Part shown: piece by piece, positions 19,083 to 28,700 of the stretch | Position numbering within the stretch: the first letter of the stretch is position 1 | Layout of the letters: every line of letters begins with the position of its first letter | Source of the DNA: Prevotella sp. | GTDB taxonomy: Bacteria; Bacteroidota; Bacteroidia; Bacteroidales; Bacteroidaceae | Direction: 5' to 3' | Assembly: GCA_017469955.1 (NCBI GenBank) | Contig: JAFUFJ010000012.1 | Span: 16,919-80,918 of the forward strand | Length of the DNA stretch: 64,000 nucleotides | Position numbers and translations under genes: made by a program | The notes under the pieces: generated by a model | Told to the model about the DNA's origin: nothing | The model's database searches: none | The model's input: only the letters and a program-made list of their open reading frames with translations

Positions 19083-22000
19083 ATGAAAAAGAAATGTTTA
19101 TTGATGCTCGTTGCCATTGCATATGGTGTGAGCAACCTGTGGGCCCTGAACAAGGTCGGAGATGTCTATCAGATTGGTACGGCAGCCGAGCTTGTTGAAT
19201 TTGCAGGTATTGTAAACGGCGGTGAAAACGGCGCCAATGCTATCCTGACTGCCGACATCGACATGACTGGATCCTCATGGACACCCATCGGAACTGTCGA
19301 CAACCGTTACGTCGGAACTTTCGATGGTCAGGGATTTGTCATTGACAACCTGAATTATGATGGTGGCGAGAATGCCGGTATCTTTGGCGTTGTCAACGGT
19401 GGTGCCGTCATTAAGAACCTCATAGCCGGTCCCAACAACGTCATCAAGGGCACCAGCAAAGTGGGAGGTTTCATTGGACGTTCCGACGGTTCAGGCTGGG
19501 TTACGCTTGAAAACTGTGGCCAGGAAGGCCAAGTAGTGGCAACTGGAGCCAACGCTGCAGCCATCATTGGCGTGGTGATGAACGGCGGTCCTGCCACTCA
19601 GATCACCAACTGCTACAACACAGGCAACATCTCCGGTGGCAACGAAAGTGCCATTCTCACCGGTTGGTTCGGAGGACACGGCAGCGTAAAGGTGTCAGGT
19701 TTCTGGAACACTGGAGTCATTGAAAATGGTGTTGACGGTTCAAACTATCTCTATCGCAACAACAATGGCTTGAACGTATGGGAAAAGATCTACAATATTA
19801 ACGACAACCAGAGTGCCGCCGTCATCATCAACGACGACCTGGCTTCCGGCAAGTTTGCCTTTGAACTCAACGGCAACGCCGATGCAGGCATTTGGCTTCA
19901 GAATCTCGAAGGTGCCGAGAAAGATGCATTTCCGACATTCCGATCGGGACACGGCAAGGTGTATGCCAACGGCGAACTCAACTGTGACGGCTCAGCCAAG
20001 GGCTCTGTCTCCTATTCAAACACTGAAGGTTCGACCCGCGACGCTCACACTTATGTCGACGGTTTCTGCTCCAAGTGCGGTGAATATCAAGCCGACTTCA
20101 TCACAGCTGCCGACGGAGTCTATCCGATTGCTACCGGTGCCGAGCTCAACTGGTTTGCCTACACGGTCAACCATGTGAACGGCGGTGCCAATGCCCAGTT
20201 GGTTTCCGATATTGACATGACAGGTCTCGGCTACACACCTATCGGCCAAGACATGCATGACTTCAGCGGTCATTTCGACGGACAGGGACATAGAATCCTC
20301 AACCTCGACCTCTCTTCCAACTATGGAGCCTATGACAATCAGGCATTGTTCGGCCAAGCCGTGGGTGGAGCCGTCATCGAAAACGTCATCATCGATGCTT
20401 CATGCAAGATACAGGGCAAGGCCTTCACGGCCGGAATCCTTGGCCATGTATGGGGCGACGGTGTGATTGTACGCAATTGCGGCAACGAAGCCAGCATCAA
20501 AGGATCGGCTCAAAACGCTGCCGGCATTGTGGGTTGTTCAGAGCGTGTGGTCACCATCGAGAACTGTTATAACACCGGTGAGATCGAGGGCAGCCACGAG
20601 AATGCTGGTATTTGCGCATGGATGGGCAGCAATTCGTCGGTCATCAAGAACTGCTACAGCACTGCAGTCATTGCTAACGGCAACGGCCTGTGGCGCAAAG
20701 ACGAGATAGCCGGTGCCAATGTCTACCAGATGCAAGGCAACCAAGGCACAGCCTTCACTGCCGAACAGATGGGCAGTGGCGAGCTGGCCTACCTGCTTAA
20801 TGGCTCAGTAAACGGCGGGGAAAGCTTCTATCAGCTCATCGGCACCGAGGACCACCCCACTCCTATTGCCAGAGAGGGAGCAAAGGTCTATGCCAACGGC
20901 CAGCTCAACTGCGACGGCTCGCCAAAGGAAGGCACGACGGTCACTTACAGCAACACCGAGGGTTCGACACAAGAACCTCACAACTTCGTCGACGGTATCT
21001 GCTCTGTTTGCGGCAATGCCTACGACGCAACCTATATGACTGCCAACGACGAAGGCTTCTATGAAGTGGCTGACGGCAAGCAACTCAGGTGGATAAGCTT
21101 CGCTGAACGCGACAACGATGCCATCAAGGTGCTGCTCACCAACGACATTGACATGCAGGACATTGCTTTCGACGGCATCGGACAAAACGACGACAACCAG
21201 CGCTTCAAGGGTGTGATTGACGGCCAGTTCTATGTCATCAAGAACCTTAAGATGGAAGCTGAACGTCAGGGCCTTGGCCTGATCAACGTGGCTACCGGCG
21301 GAGCTGTCGTCAAGAACCTCACCATTGATGCTTCATGCGAGTTCAGGGGACAGAGCGGAACCGGTGCCTTTATCGGCGCCATTCGCAACGGTTCTGGCGA
21401 GGTGAACATCGAAAACTGCGGTAATGAGGCCACTGTCACCACGACAGGTGTCAATGCCGGCGGCCTGGTTGGCTGCAACTACGTCGGTGAAATCAAAGTC
21501 ATCGTCACCAACAGCTATAACGCCGGTACAATCAGCAGCAGCAATGAAGCCGGAGGACTCTCAGGATGGTTTGGCAATGATGCCGAGATGCACAACGTCT
21601 ATAATATCGGAACCGTGAATAACGGCGAGTCGTTCGGCCGAGGAAACAACATCCAGTGCAACGAGTCGAGCTACGACTTAGTGACTGAATGGCCTGCAAT
21701 GAAGAACATGACCCTCGAGGAAGTGAAGGACGGAACCTTGCTGAAGAACCTCAGCGACGCCGTGTGGCACCAGGCCTTTGGCGACAATGCCCACCCTGTT
21801 CTCTATCGCCACTACGACTATTCGGAGGACTTCGACCAGCAGCTCAACGCCTATGACAACAGCCAGGTGACCCTCTACCGCTCTACGGTGGCCAACACTT
21901 GGAACACGTTTACGGCTCCGTTTGCCCTTACTGCCGAGCAGATTGCCGACATATTCGGCGAAGGTACGCTCGTGGCTGAGCTCACTGGCGAGTCTGAAGA

Positions 22001-22514
22001 CATCATCCGATTCACCACCACGACGGCTATCGAGGCCGGCAAGCCTTACCTGCTGAAGCCTGTCAAGGCCCTCTCGAGCACCGAAGGCATTGCGGTTGGC
22101 ACCCTCACTGTCATTGCCGATGCCGCTCAAAGCGAAGCTGTCAGCACCACGTCGGTCTACGAATTTGCCGGCGTCTATGGTCCTACAGCCATTACCAAGT
22201 ACGACTATTTCGTGGCCGACGGCAACAAGCTGAAGCGCAACACGGCCGGTTCGTCGCTGAAGGGCTTGCGTGCCTACTTCAAAGACAGCCGCAACCACCT
22301 GCCTATCGACGACGATCCTATCGACAATCCCGACGACCTGCTGGGCAAGGGATTCTCGGTTGACGGCGACCTGACGGGCATTATCCTGACTGACGGCAGC
22401 CTGGAGACCCTCGAAAGCGTCTACACCGTGGGCGGACAGAAGCTGAACAACGGCTCTGAAGGCCTGCCGAAGGGACTCTATATCGTCAACGGCAAGAAAG
22501 TTGTTATCAAGTAG
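19083..22514 (+). CDS. Secreted GLUG-repeat beta-helix protein with C-terminal sorting-like tail
   Basis: Large exported protein (1143 residues) with a signal peptide ending near NLWALN. It contains three modules starting around residues 25, 340 and 650, each opening with a VYxI..AxEL..FA..VN pattern and ..DIDMTG, and then filled with GLUG-type repeats (AGIFG..GGAVIKNL, NCYNTGNISG). Modules are separated by near-identical linkers with YANG-LNCDG, YSNTEGSTR and a cysteine pair (CSKCG, CSVCG). The C-terminus (VYTVGGQKLNN... PKGLYIVNGKKVVIK) looks like the Prevotella version of a type IX secretion/sorting tail. Role inferred: surface adhesion or glycan binding linked to the SusC/SusD locus. Confidence 0.85.
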   Translation: MKKKCLLMLVAIAYGVSNLWALNKVGDVYQIGTAAELVEFAGIVNGGENGANAILTADIDMTGSSWTPIGTVDNRYVGTFDGQGFVIDNLNYDGGENAGIFGVVNGGAVIKNLIAGPNNVIKGTSKVGGFIGRSDGSGWVTLENCGQEGQVVATGANAAAIIGVVMNGGPATQITNCYNTGNISGGNESAILTGWFGGHGSVKVSGFWNTGVIENGVDGSNYLYRNNNGLNVWEKIYNINDNQSAAVIINDDLASGKFAFELNGNADAGIWLQNLEGAEKDAFPTFRSGHGKVYANGELNCDGSAKGSVSYSNTEGSTRDAHTYVDGFCSKCGEYQADFITAADGVYPIATGAELNWFAYTVNHVNGGANAQLVSDIDMTGLGYTPIGQDMHDFSGHFDGQGHRILNLDLSSNYGAYDNQALFGQAVGGAVIENVIIDASCKIQGKAFTAGILGHVWGDGVIVRNCGNEASIKGSAQNAAGIVGCSERVVTIENCYNTGEIEGSHENAGICAWMGSNSSVIKNCYSTAVIANGNGLWRKDEIAGANVYQMQGNQGTAFTAEQMGSGELAYLLNGSVNGGESFYQLIGTEDHPTPIAREGAKVYANGQLNCDGSPKEGTTVTYSNTEGSTQEPHNFVDGICSVCGNAYDATYMTANDEGFYEVADGKQLRWISFAERDNDAIKVLLTNDIDMQDIAFDGIGQNDDNQRFKGVIDGQFYVIKNLKMEAERQGLGLINVATGGAVVKNLTIDASCEFRGQSGTGAFIGAIRNGSGEVNIENCGNEATVTTTGVNAGGLVGCNYVGEIKVIVTNSYNAGTISSSNEAGGLSGWFGNDAEMHNVYNIGTVNNGESFGRGNNIQCNESSYDLVTEWPAMKNMTLEEVKDGTLLKNLSDAVWHQAFGDNAHPVLYRHYDYSEDFDQQLNAYDNSQVTLYRSTVANTWNTFTAPFALTAEQIADIFGEGTLVAELTGESEDIIRFTTTTAIEAGKPYLLKPVKALSSTEGIAVGTLTVIADAAQSEAVSTTSVYEFAGVYGPTAITKYDYFVADGNKLKRNTAGSSLKGLRAYFKDSRNHLPIDDDPIDNPDDLLGKGFSVDGDLTGIILTDGSLETLESVYTVGGQKLNNGSEGLPKGLYIVNGKKVVIK

Positions 22515-22537
22515 GAAACCCATTCAACCTCAGGATT

Positions 22538-22714
22538 ATGAAAAAGAACTATGTGCATCCAACCCTGAAGTCGCTCGCCGTCAGCCAGGAAGAACTGCTG
22601 CTTACGGTGTCGATCAGCGACGGAAACTCGAATATTGACAACCTGAACGAAGACCCGACTGACGGCGATGCAGGCAACGAAGGCCTTGCAAAGCCCTTCA
22701 CAGTGTGGGACTAA
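22538..22714 (+). CDS. 58-residue operon-terminal protein, MKKxYxxP type
   Basis: A short gene 23 bases after the GLUG-protein stop. It begins MKKNYVHPTLKSLAVSQEEL, continues LLLTVSISDG, turns acidic in the middle, and ends KPFTVWD. Small proteins starting MKK.Y..P with a hydrophobic LL-S motif followed by an acidic or aromatic tail are frequent in Prevotella and Bacteroides genomes near exported-protein genes. To my knowledge they have no agreed function. Coding is supported by its position, its codon use like its neighbours, and a terminator just downstream. There is no signal peptide or obvious metal site. A peptide precursor is one possibility. Confidence 0.7.
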   Translation: MKKNYVHPTLKSLAVSQEELLLTVSISDGNSNIDNLNEDPTDGDAGNEGLAKPFTVWD

Positions 22715-22767
22715 GCCAGGTAGAAAACGTCTGTCCGCCGGGATGAACGGTGGGCAGAGCCAGCGAT

Positions 22768-22817
22768 GCGCCCCGACATTCTCACAGGATTCTGCGAAGA
22801 TGCCGGGGCACTTTTTT
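22768..22817 (+). terminator. Terminator of the SusC-SusD operon
   Basis: An imperfect 16-bp stem (GCGCCCCGACAT... against ATGCCGGGGCAC) followed by TTTTTT. A weaker GC-rich hairpin precedes it at about 22721-22752. Confidence 0.75.
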
Positions 22818-22918
22818 ATGCTCCGGCAGGCATGAAAAAGGCCTTTCTGCAGCCGATACGGCTGACTCTGGAGGCTGAACGGAAAGCCTTTTCGGAGCGA
22901 CCTTCCCCACAACGCGAT

Positions 22919-23028
22919 GAGAAAGCTAAGAGTTTAGCCTCAGAAGTCTTAGCTTTCATGCTGAGAACTCTATCCTTTCTCACCCAGAACTCATAGACTT
23001 CTCGACCTGAAAGGATAGCTTTCTCAGC
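22919..23028. repeat. 110-bp modular element 4: five 22-nt palindromic units
   Basis: Units start at 22919, 22941, 22963, 22985 and 23007. Unit 1 left GAGAAAGCT pairs with unit 5 right AGCTTTCTC; unit 2 left CAGAAGTCT pairs with unit 4 right AGACTTCTC; unit 3 right TCCTTTCTC pairs with unit 5 left CTGAAAGGA. It lies after the operon terminator and before the promoter of the next plus-strand gene. Confidence 0.87.
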
Positions 23029-23204
23029 CTCACCGGCCCTGCATCCTGTCGAGAAGGGGCAGAACTTTCTCAGAAAAGTCTCAGGAAGGCTGCGGTCGCA
23101 AAAAAGCCTTCACAAGGGCACGGCTGTCACATGAAAAGCATGAAAATGATTCGATTTTTGCATTTTTCTGTCCGATTCTTATCATGCATTTGCCAAGAAT
23201 GTGC

Positions 23205-23212
23205 TAAATTTG
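23205..23212 (+). promoter_or_regulatory. -7 box of the DUF5005-type lipoprotein gene
   Basis: TAAATTTG. It places the transcript start near 23219, so the in-frame codon at 23201 cannot be the start and the ATG at 23261 is preferred. Confidence 0.55.
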
Positions 23213-23260
23213 CAGCATCAACCAACCATCAGTCGAATCAACATCAAAGAAAAGGAAAAT

Positions 23261-25312
23261 ATGAAAAAGGCATTCATTCTGACATTGCTGACGGCAATCG
23301 TCGTCACTTCGTGCTATCGCATCACCCTTCTCGAGCAACCTCACGAAGCCTTCACCAACTCAACCTTCAAGGGAAAAATGGTCATCAAGCGGTCGGGAAC
23401 CTCCGATAACGGGCTGGTTCAGCATGTCTATGCACTCTTCGGTGTGTGTGTTCCCATAGGATGGGAAGTGGGAACCGACATCGTGATGACCCAGGTTCCA
23501 CAGGAAGGCACCGACGTGGGCGACTCCGAATACACCAAAACCATCACCCGGCAGATGGTGCCCAGCAAGGCTTACTCGCAGATTCTCAACCGCGACTACC
23601 CCAAATCTGGCTACGTTTGGCTCGGCTTTGAGAGCGAACGAGACATCAAGAGTCTTTTCAACACGAAGGAACAGGTCAACGAAGTCGACTCCATCTACGT
23701 CGAGTTCTCCATCAAGACCAACGACAAGACTGGCACGTTCTATCTCGACTACATCGCCGGACAGGTCGATCATGACAAGCTTGAAAACCTCGGGACGAAG
23801 GAAGACAGCTGGAATACGCAGGTTGCAACGTTCAAAGGCGACCGTATAGGCGAAGTGACCTATGCAGACACCAAGATCACTGTCACCCGTCCCGACGGCA
23901 CTACCGACGATGATGCCTTCACAGACCCGGCCGAAAATGCCGACTGGAACCTCGTCTACATGGAAGGTTCAACCCGGCCCGGCGCAGCCATGGCCTACCA
24001 AGACAAGAAGTATGACAAGCTCTTCACCCGCACAAGAGGGTGGAATGGAGGCGATGGAGTGTTCACAGTCGGCCTGCCAAACGGCGACGTTTTCTGGACG
24101 TTCAACGACAGTTTCTACGGCGTTGTCAACTCAAGAACTCGTGCCCGCATGAGTAATTCCTTCCCAAGAAACAGCATCATGGTGCAGAAAGCCCACGACG
24201 GAGTGCTGGGAGAAACATCAAGTGACTTCGTCTGGCTGGCCGACTATGTGCAGGTAACCAACCCTTCAAAAGACCGATACTACCACGCCCGCACCCACAT
24301 TCGCCACCCGAAAGGTGAGCTAAGTCAGGAACAAATCGATGCCGGCGACATCGACCAGACATGGGTTTACTGGTCGGGAGACGGCACTATCGTCGACGGA
24401 AAGCTACAGTTGCTATGGTTCTCCACCATGTCGAGCGAGCTCAGAAGCGACGGAACAGCCCTGTCAACCTATAGTCTCGACGGCGATATGCCCACAGGAT
24501 ACTATCAGAAGGGACTGGCCGACTACCTGCCAAAAGCAGGCAACTACCTCTATCGCGAGAACACTATCCACGACTTCAACCAGAATGCCGTCTCCTATGG
24601 CAGCACACTCTGGGAGGACGAGGACGGACATATCTACCTCTATGCCACCAAAGGCTACAAACCAGTAGTGGCAAGAACCGAGAAACATGACCTCAACAGC
24701 AAGTGGCAATACTATGTAAAAGACACCGAAAACGATACCTGGAACTGGCAGGACAACTATCCTTCTGACGAAGAGATGGAACGCTCGTCGATCATGAAAG
24801 AAGGCCATACCGGCAGCCTGCCATGGATATTCAAGGACGGAGACTACTATTACATGACCATGCAAGGCCCCTATTTCAGCCGCGAAGTACACATCTATCG
24901 CTCGGAAAAACCCTACGGGCCCTTCACCGACCGTAGGATTCTCTTCCTCTTGCCCGACCATATCGACAAGATAGGCAACCAGAAATACCACTGGCTCTAT
25001 ATGGTCAACCTCCATCAGACGCTCGCTCGCGACGGTGAACTCGTATTCACGACCAACACCGACCCCGACGATTTCTGGGACAACTTCAACGCTGATGGCT
25101 CAGCTGACTACTACAGGCCATACTTCTACCGCGTCTATAACTGGAAGAGTCTCTACGGAGATGAGACACCAACGGCCATATCAAGCTTGAAAGCAGACAA
25201 CCCCCTGAAGCATTCCGTAGACAATTCATACTATAACCTGCAAGGACAGCGGGTGACAAACCCACACAACGGCATCTTCATCCATAAGGGCCGCAAGGTC
25301 ATAGTGCCATAG
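23261..25312 (+). CDS. DUF5005-type beta-propeller lipoprotein with sorting-like tail
   Basis: Exported 683-residue protein. From ATG 23261 it starts MKKAFILTLLTAIVVTSC, a good lipoprotein signal. The central and C-terminal parts (about residues 220-600) resemble DUF5005/GH43-like five-bladed propellers: GDVFWTFNDSFYG, repeated W-rich strands, YYMTMQGPYFSREVHIYRSEKPYGPF, and FYRVYNWKSLYGDE. The last residues (YYNLQGQRVTNP..GIFIHKGRKVIVP) match the Prevotella-type C-terminal tail. The N-terminal 200 residues form a separate beta-rich domain. A glycoside-hydrolase role is possible but no catalytic residues can be assigned. Confidence 0.78.
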   Translation: MKKAFILTLLTAIVVTSCYRITLLEQPHEAFTNSTFKGKMVIKRSGTSDNGLVQHVYALFGVCVPIGWEVGTDIVMTQVPQEGTDVGDSEYTKTITRQMVPSKAYSQILNRDYPKSGYVWLGFESERDIKSLFNTKEQVNEVDSIYVEFSIKTNDKTGTFYLDYIAGQVDHDKLENLGTKEDSWNTQVATFKGDRIGEVTYADTKITVTRPDGTTDDDAFTDPAENADWNLVYMEGSTRPGAAMAYQDKKYDKLFTRTRGWNGGDGVFTVGLPNGDVFWTFNDSFYGVVNSRTRARMSNSFPRNSIMVQKAHDGVLGETSSDFVWLADYVQVTNPSKDRYYHARTHIRHPKGELSQEQIDAGDIDQTWVYWSGDGTIVDGKLQLLWFSTMSSELRSDGTALSTYSLDGDMPTGYYQKGLADYLPKAGNYLYRENTIHDFNQNAVSYGSTLWEDEDGHIYLYATKGYKPVVARTEKHDLNSKWQYYVKDTENDTWNWQDNYPSDEEMERSSIMKEGHTGSLPWIFKDGDYYYMTMQGPYFSREVHIYRSEKPYGPFTDRRILFLLPDHIDKIGNQKYHWLYMVNLHQTLARDGELVFTTNTDPDDFWDNFNADGSADYYRPYFYRVYNWKSLYGDETPTAISSLKADNPLKHSVDNSYYNLQGQRVTNPHNGIFIHKGRKVIVP

Positions 25313-25314
25313 AC

Positions 25315-25677
25315 ATGAAAATCGTCCGCAACAGATTTCTCCCTATAAAAGGCTATACGGCCATCAACCTGCTGGGCATTCTCTTCTGCAAGCCATCGGT
25401 AAAAGTCACACCCGAGCTTGTGCTTCACGAGAGAATCCATACGGCCCAGATGATTGAAATGCTCGTCATAGGGTTCTATCTGTGGTATGTCATGGAGTGG
25501 ATCGTCAGACTTCCCATGCACGGACGTGCCTATTCAAACATATCTTTCGAACGGGAGGCCTATGCAAACATGCACAATGCCGACTATCTGAAACACAGGA
25601 AACGGTATGCATGGGTCAGCTATCTGAGAGACAAGCCTGCCCAAAGACGGCCGGAAAAGCATCAGATGCAAGTCTGA
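25315..25677 (+). CDS. Small membrane protein with an HExxH motif
   Basis: A 120-residue protein that begins MKIVRNRFLPIKGYTAINLLG. It carries ELVLHERIHTAQMIEML, an HExxH sequence (H39-H43) just before a hydrophobic segment (about residues 50-66, VIGFYLWYVMEWIV). It then has SFEREAYAN, whose glutamates could supply a third zinc ligand as in gluzincins. I have seen similar small Bacteroidetes proteins with HEAIHTAQM but know no function. It starts 2 bases after the DUF5005 stop, suggesting coupling. A membrane-bound minimal protease is an inference; the motif could also be purely structural. Confidence 0.72.
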   Translation: MKIVRNRFLPIKGYTAINLLGILFCKPSVKVTPELVLHERIHTAQMIEMLVIGFYLWYVMEWIVRLPMHGRAYSNISFEREAYANMHNADYLKHRKRYAWVSYLRDKPAQRRPEKHQMQV

Positions 25678-25742
25678 AAGACACCAGATACAGCGCTGAA
25701 AGGCTGTCGTCCTGCCGGAGGAACATAGCGAAACAACACCAG

Positions 25743-28700
25743 ATGAACACCAACATCCCCCAGGAATGGAACAAGTTCCTGCTCAAAGACGTGACCTTCG
25801 TCAACCTGATGATGCGTCGCATCTACAATGTTCTCATCGTAGCCAACCCCTATGATGCCTTCATGCTCGAAGACGACGGGCGCATTGAAGAGAAGATTTA
25901 CAATGAATATACGCAGTTGGGGCTGCGCTTTCCGCCTACGTTTACGCAGGTAAGCACCGAAGAAGAGGCCGAAGAGGTGCTGAGTTCGATGAGTGTCGAC
26001 CTCGTCATCTGCATGCCAGGCAATGCCGACAACGATGCCTTCAGCATTGCCCGGGGAATCAAAGCCCGCTTTCCAGACATCCATTGCGTGGTGCTTACCC
26101 CCTTCTCCCATGGCATTACCCGCCGTATGGAGAACGAAGACCTTTCCATTTTCGACTATGTCTTCTGCTGGTTGGGCAACACCAACCTCATCCTTTCCAT
26201 CATCAAGCTGATTGAGGACAAGATGAATCTCGAGCATGACATCAAGGAAGGCGGCGTGCAGATGATCCTACTTGTCGAGGATTCCATCCGGTTCTACTCC
26301 AGCATCTTGCCCAATCTCTACAACTATGTGCTGCTGCAGAGCCAGCGTTTTGCCACAGAAGCCTTGAACAGACACGCCGCAACCCTGCGCATGCGCGGAC
26401 GTCCGAAGGTAGTTTTAGCCCGTAACTACGAAGAGGCGCTCTCTATATATAATAGGTATAAGGACAATGTGCTTGGAGTGATCAGCGACGTAAGGTTTCC
26501 CATGTCGTCGCAGTCTTCGCTGCCTTCTGGCGGATCAGGAGGCCGACTCGGCGACCCGGAGGCCGGATTTAAGCTGCTAAGGGCTATCCGTCAACAGGAC
26601 GAGTTCTTGCCGCTCATCATGGAAAGTTCCGAGAGCAGCAACCGTCAAAGGGCTGAAGAGGAGGGGTTCAGGTTTGTCGACAAGAACTCGAAGAAGATGA
26701 GTCTTGACCTTAAACACTTGTTTGAGGAGCACATGGGGTTTGGCGATTTCATCTTCCGCGACCCTGTTTCCAAGGCTGAAGTGGCCCGGGTGAGCTCGTT
26801 GAAGGAGCTGCAGGACAGCATCTTCAAGATTCCTCGTGACTCAATGCTCTATCACATCTCGCGCAACCACGTGAGCCGTTGGCTCTCCGCCCGTGCCATT
26901 TTTCCGGTATCTGCCTTTCTGAAGACCGTCACATGGCACAAGCTTCAGGACGTGGATGCTCACAGGAAGATCATCTTCGATGCCATTGTTCAGTACCGAC
27001 ACATGAAGAATCTTGGCGTAGTTGCCGTGTTCGACCGCACGAAATACGACCGCTATGCCCACTTTGCACGTATCGGTGACGGTTCACTTGGAGGAAAAGG
27101 CAGGGGCTTAGCGTTCCTTGATGACGTCATAAAGCGTCATCCCGAATTCGGACGATACCCCAACATGCAGGTGCAGATTCCTAAGACAGTAGTGCTTTGT
27201 ACCGACCTGTTCGACCAGTTCATGGAGCAGAACAATCTCTATCAGATAGCCCTGAGCGACGCGTCAGACGAGGAGATTCTCGCCCATTTCCTTCGAGCCC
27301 ACTTGCCCGATTCGCTGATAGATGACTTCTTCACTTTCTTCGAAGCTACCCATAGTCCGATAGCCGTCAGGTCGAGCTCGCTGCTCGAAGACGCCCACTA
27401 TCAGCCCTTTGCCGGTGTATATGCCACCTACATGATACCGTGGCTTGCCGACAAATATGCCATGCTGAGGATGCTTGCGTGCGCCATCAAGAGCGTCTAT
27501 GCCTCGGTCTACTATCGTGATTCCAAGGCATATATGACGGCAACTTCGAACGTGATTGACCAGGAGAAGATGGCTGTTATCCTCCAAGAGGTGGTGGGAC
27601 AGCAGCATGGTGACTACTACTATCCGAACATTTCCGGCGTGCTGCGCTCGATCAACTACTACCCGATCGGCGACGAAACAGCCGAAGAAGGCATTGCCCA
27701 GCTGGCGTTCGGACTGGGGAAATACATCGTAGACGGTGGCCAGACGCTGCGTGTTTCGCCGTATCATCCCCATCAGGTGCTACAGACAAGCGAGGTTGAA
27801 ACGGCCTTGCGAGAGACGCAAACCAAGTTCTATGCCCTCGACATGAAGCACGTGGACGACGATTTCAAGGTAGACGACGGCTTCAACATCGCCACCCTGC
27901 GCGTAAAAGATGCGGTCGCTCCAAAGGCTGAAGGGGCTGCCGAAAGCCCGGAAGGCGGAAGCCTGAACGACCAGTCCGACGGTCTTTCCAGAGCATCTTC
28001 ACCATCCGCCGACGCTGCAAAGAGAAGGACTTCGCCCCTGCAGCACCTTGTATCTACCTACGATCCCTACGACAACGTCATACGCGACGGCCTCTATGAG
28101 GGCGGGCGCAAGATCGTTTCTTTCTGTGGAGTGTTACAACACGGGGTATTGCCTCTGCCCGAAGTGCTGCAGATGGCCATGCAATATGGGTCGGAAGCCA
28201 TGAGACGTCCGGTCGAGATTGAGTTTGCATGCAACGTTGAACCCCCGGCAGACAGCTCGGGAAAGGGCCCCGTCCAGGGGGCATTCTACCTGCTTCAGAT
28301 ACGTCCGATCGTAGACTCCAAGCAGATGCTCGAGCAAGATCTTGCCTCCATTGCCGACGAGTCTTGCCTGCTGCGCTCAGACAACTCGCTCGGGCACGGC
28401 ATCATCGAAGACGTGAACGACGTGGTTTATGTGAAGGCCGACAGCCAGTTTACGGCTGCCAACAACCCCGTTATCGCCCGGCACATCGAACAGATCAACC
28501 GCAAATTCCTTGACAACGGGCGGGGCTATGTGCTCGTAGGTCCCGGACGATGGGGCTCCAGCGACCCGTGGTTGGGCATCCCCGTGAAGTGGCCTCACAT
28601 CTCTGCTGCCCGACTTATCGTCGAGACCACGCTGAAAAACTATCGCGTAGACCCCTCGCAGGGCACCCATTTCTTCCAGAATCTCACCTCGCTTGGCGTG

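Noticed and set aside
25482-25742. N-terminal extension of the receiver/PEP-binding protein
   Set aside because: It overlaps the HExxH gene in another frame, is Cys/Arg-rich without domain character, and an ATG at 25743 fits the domain start.
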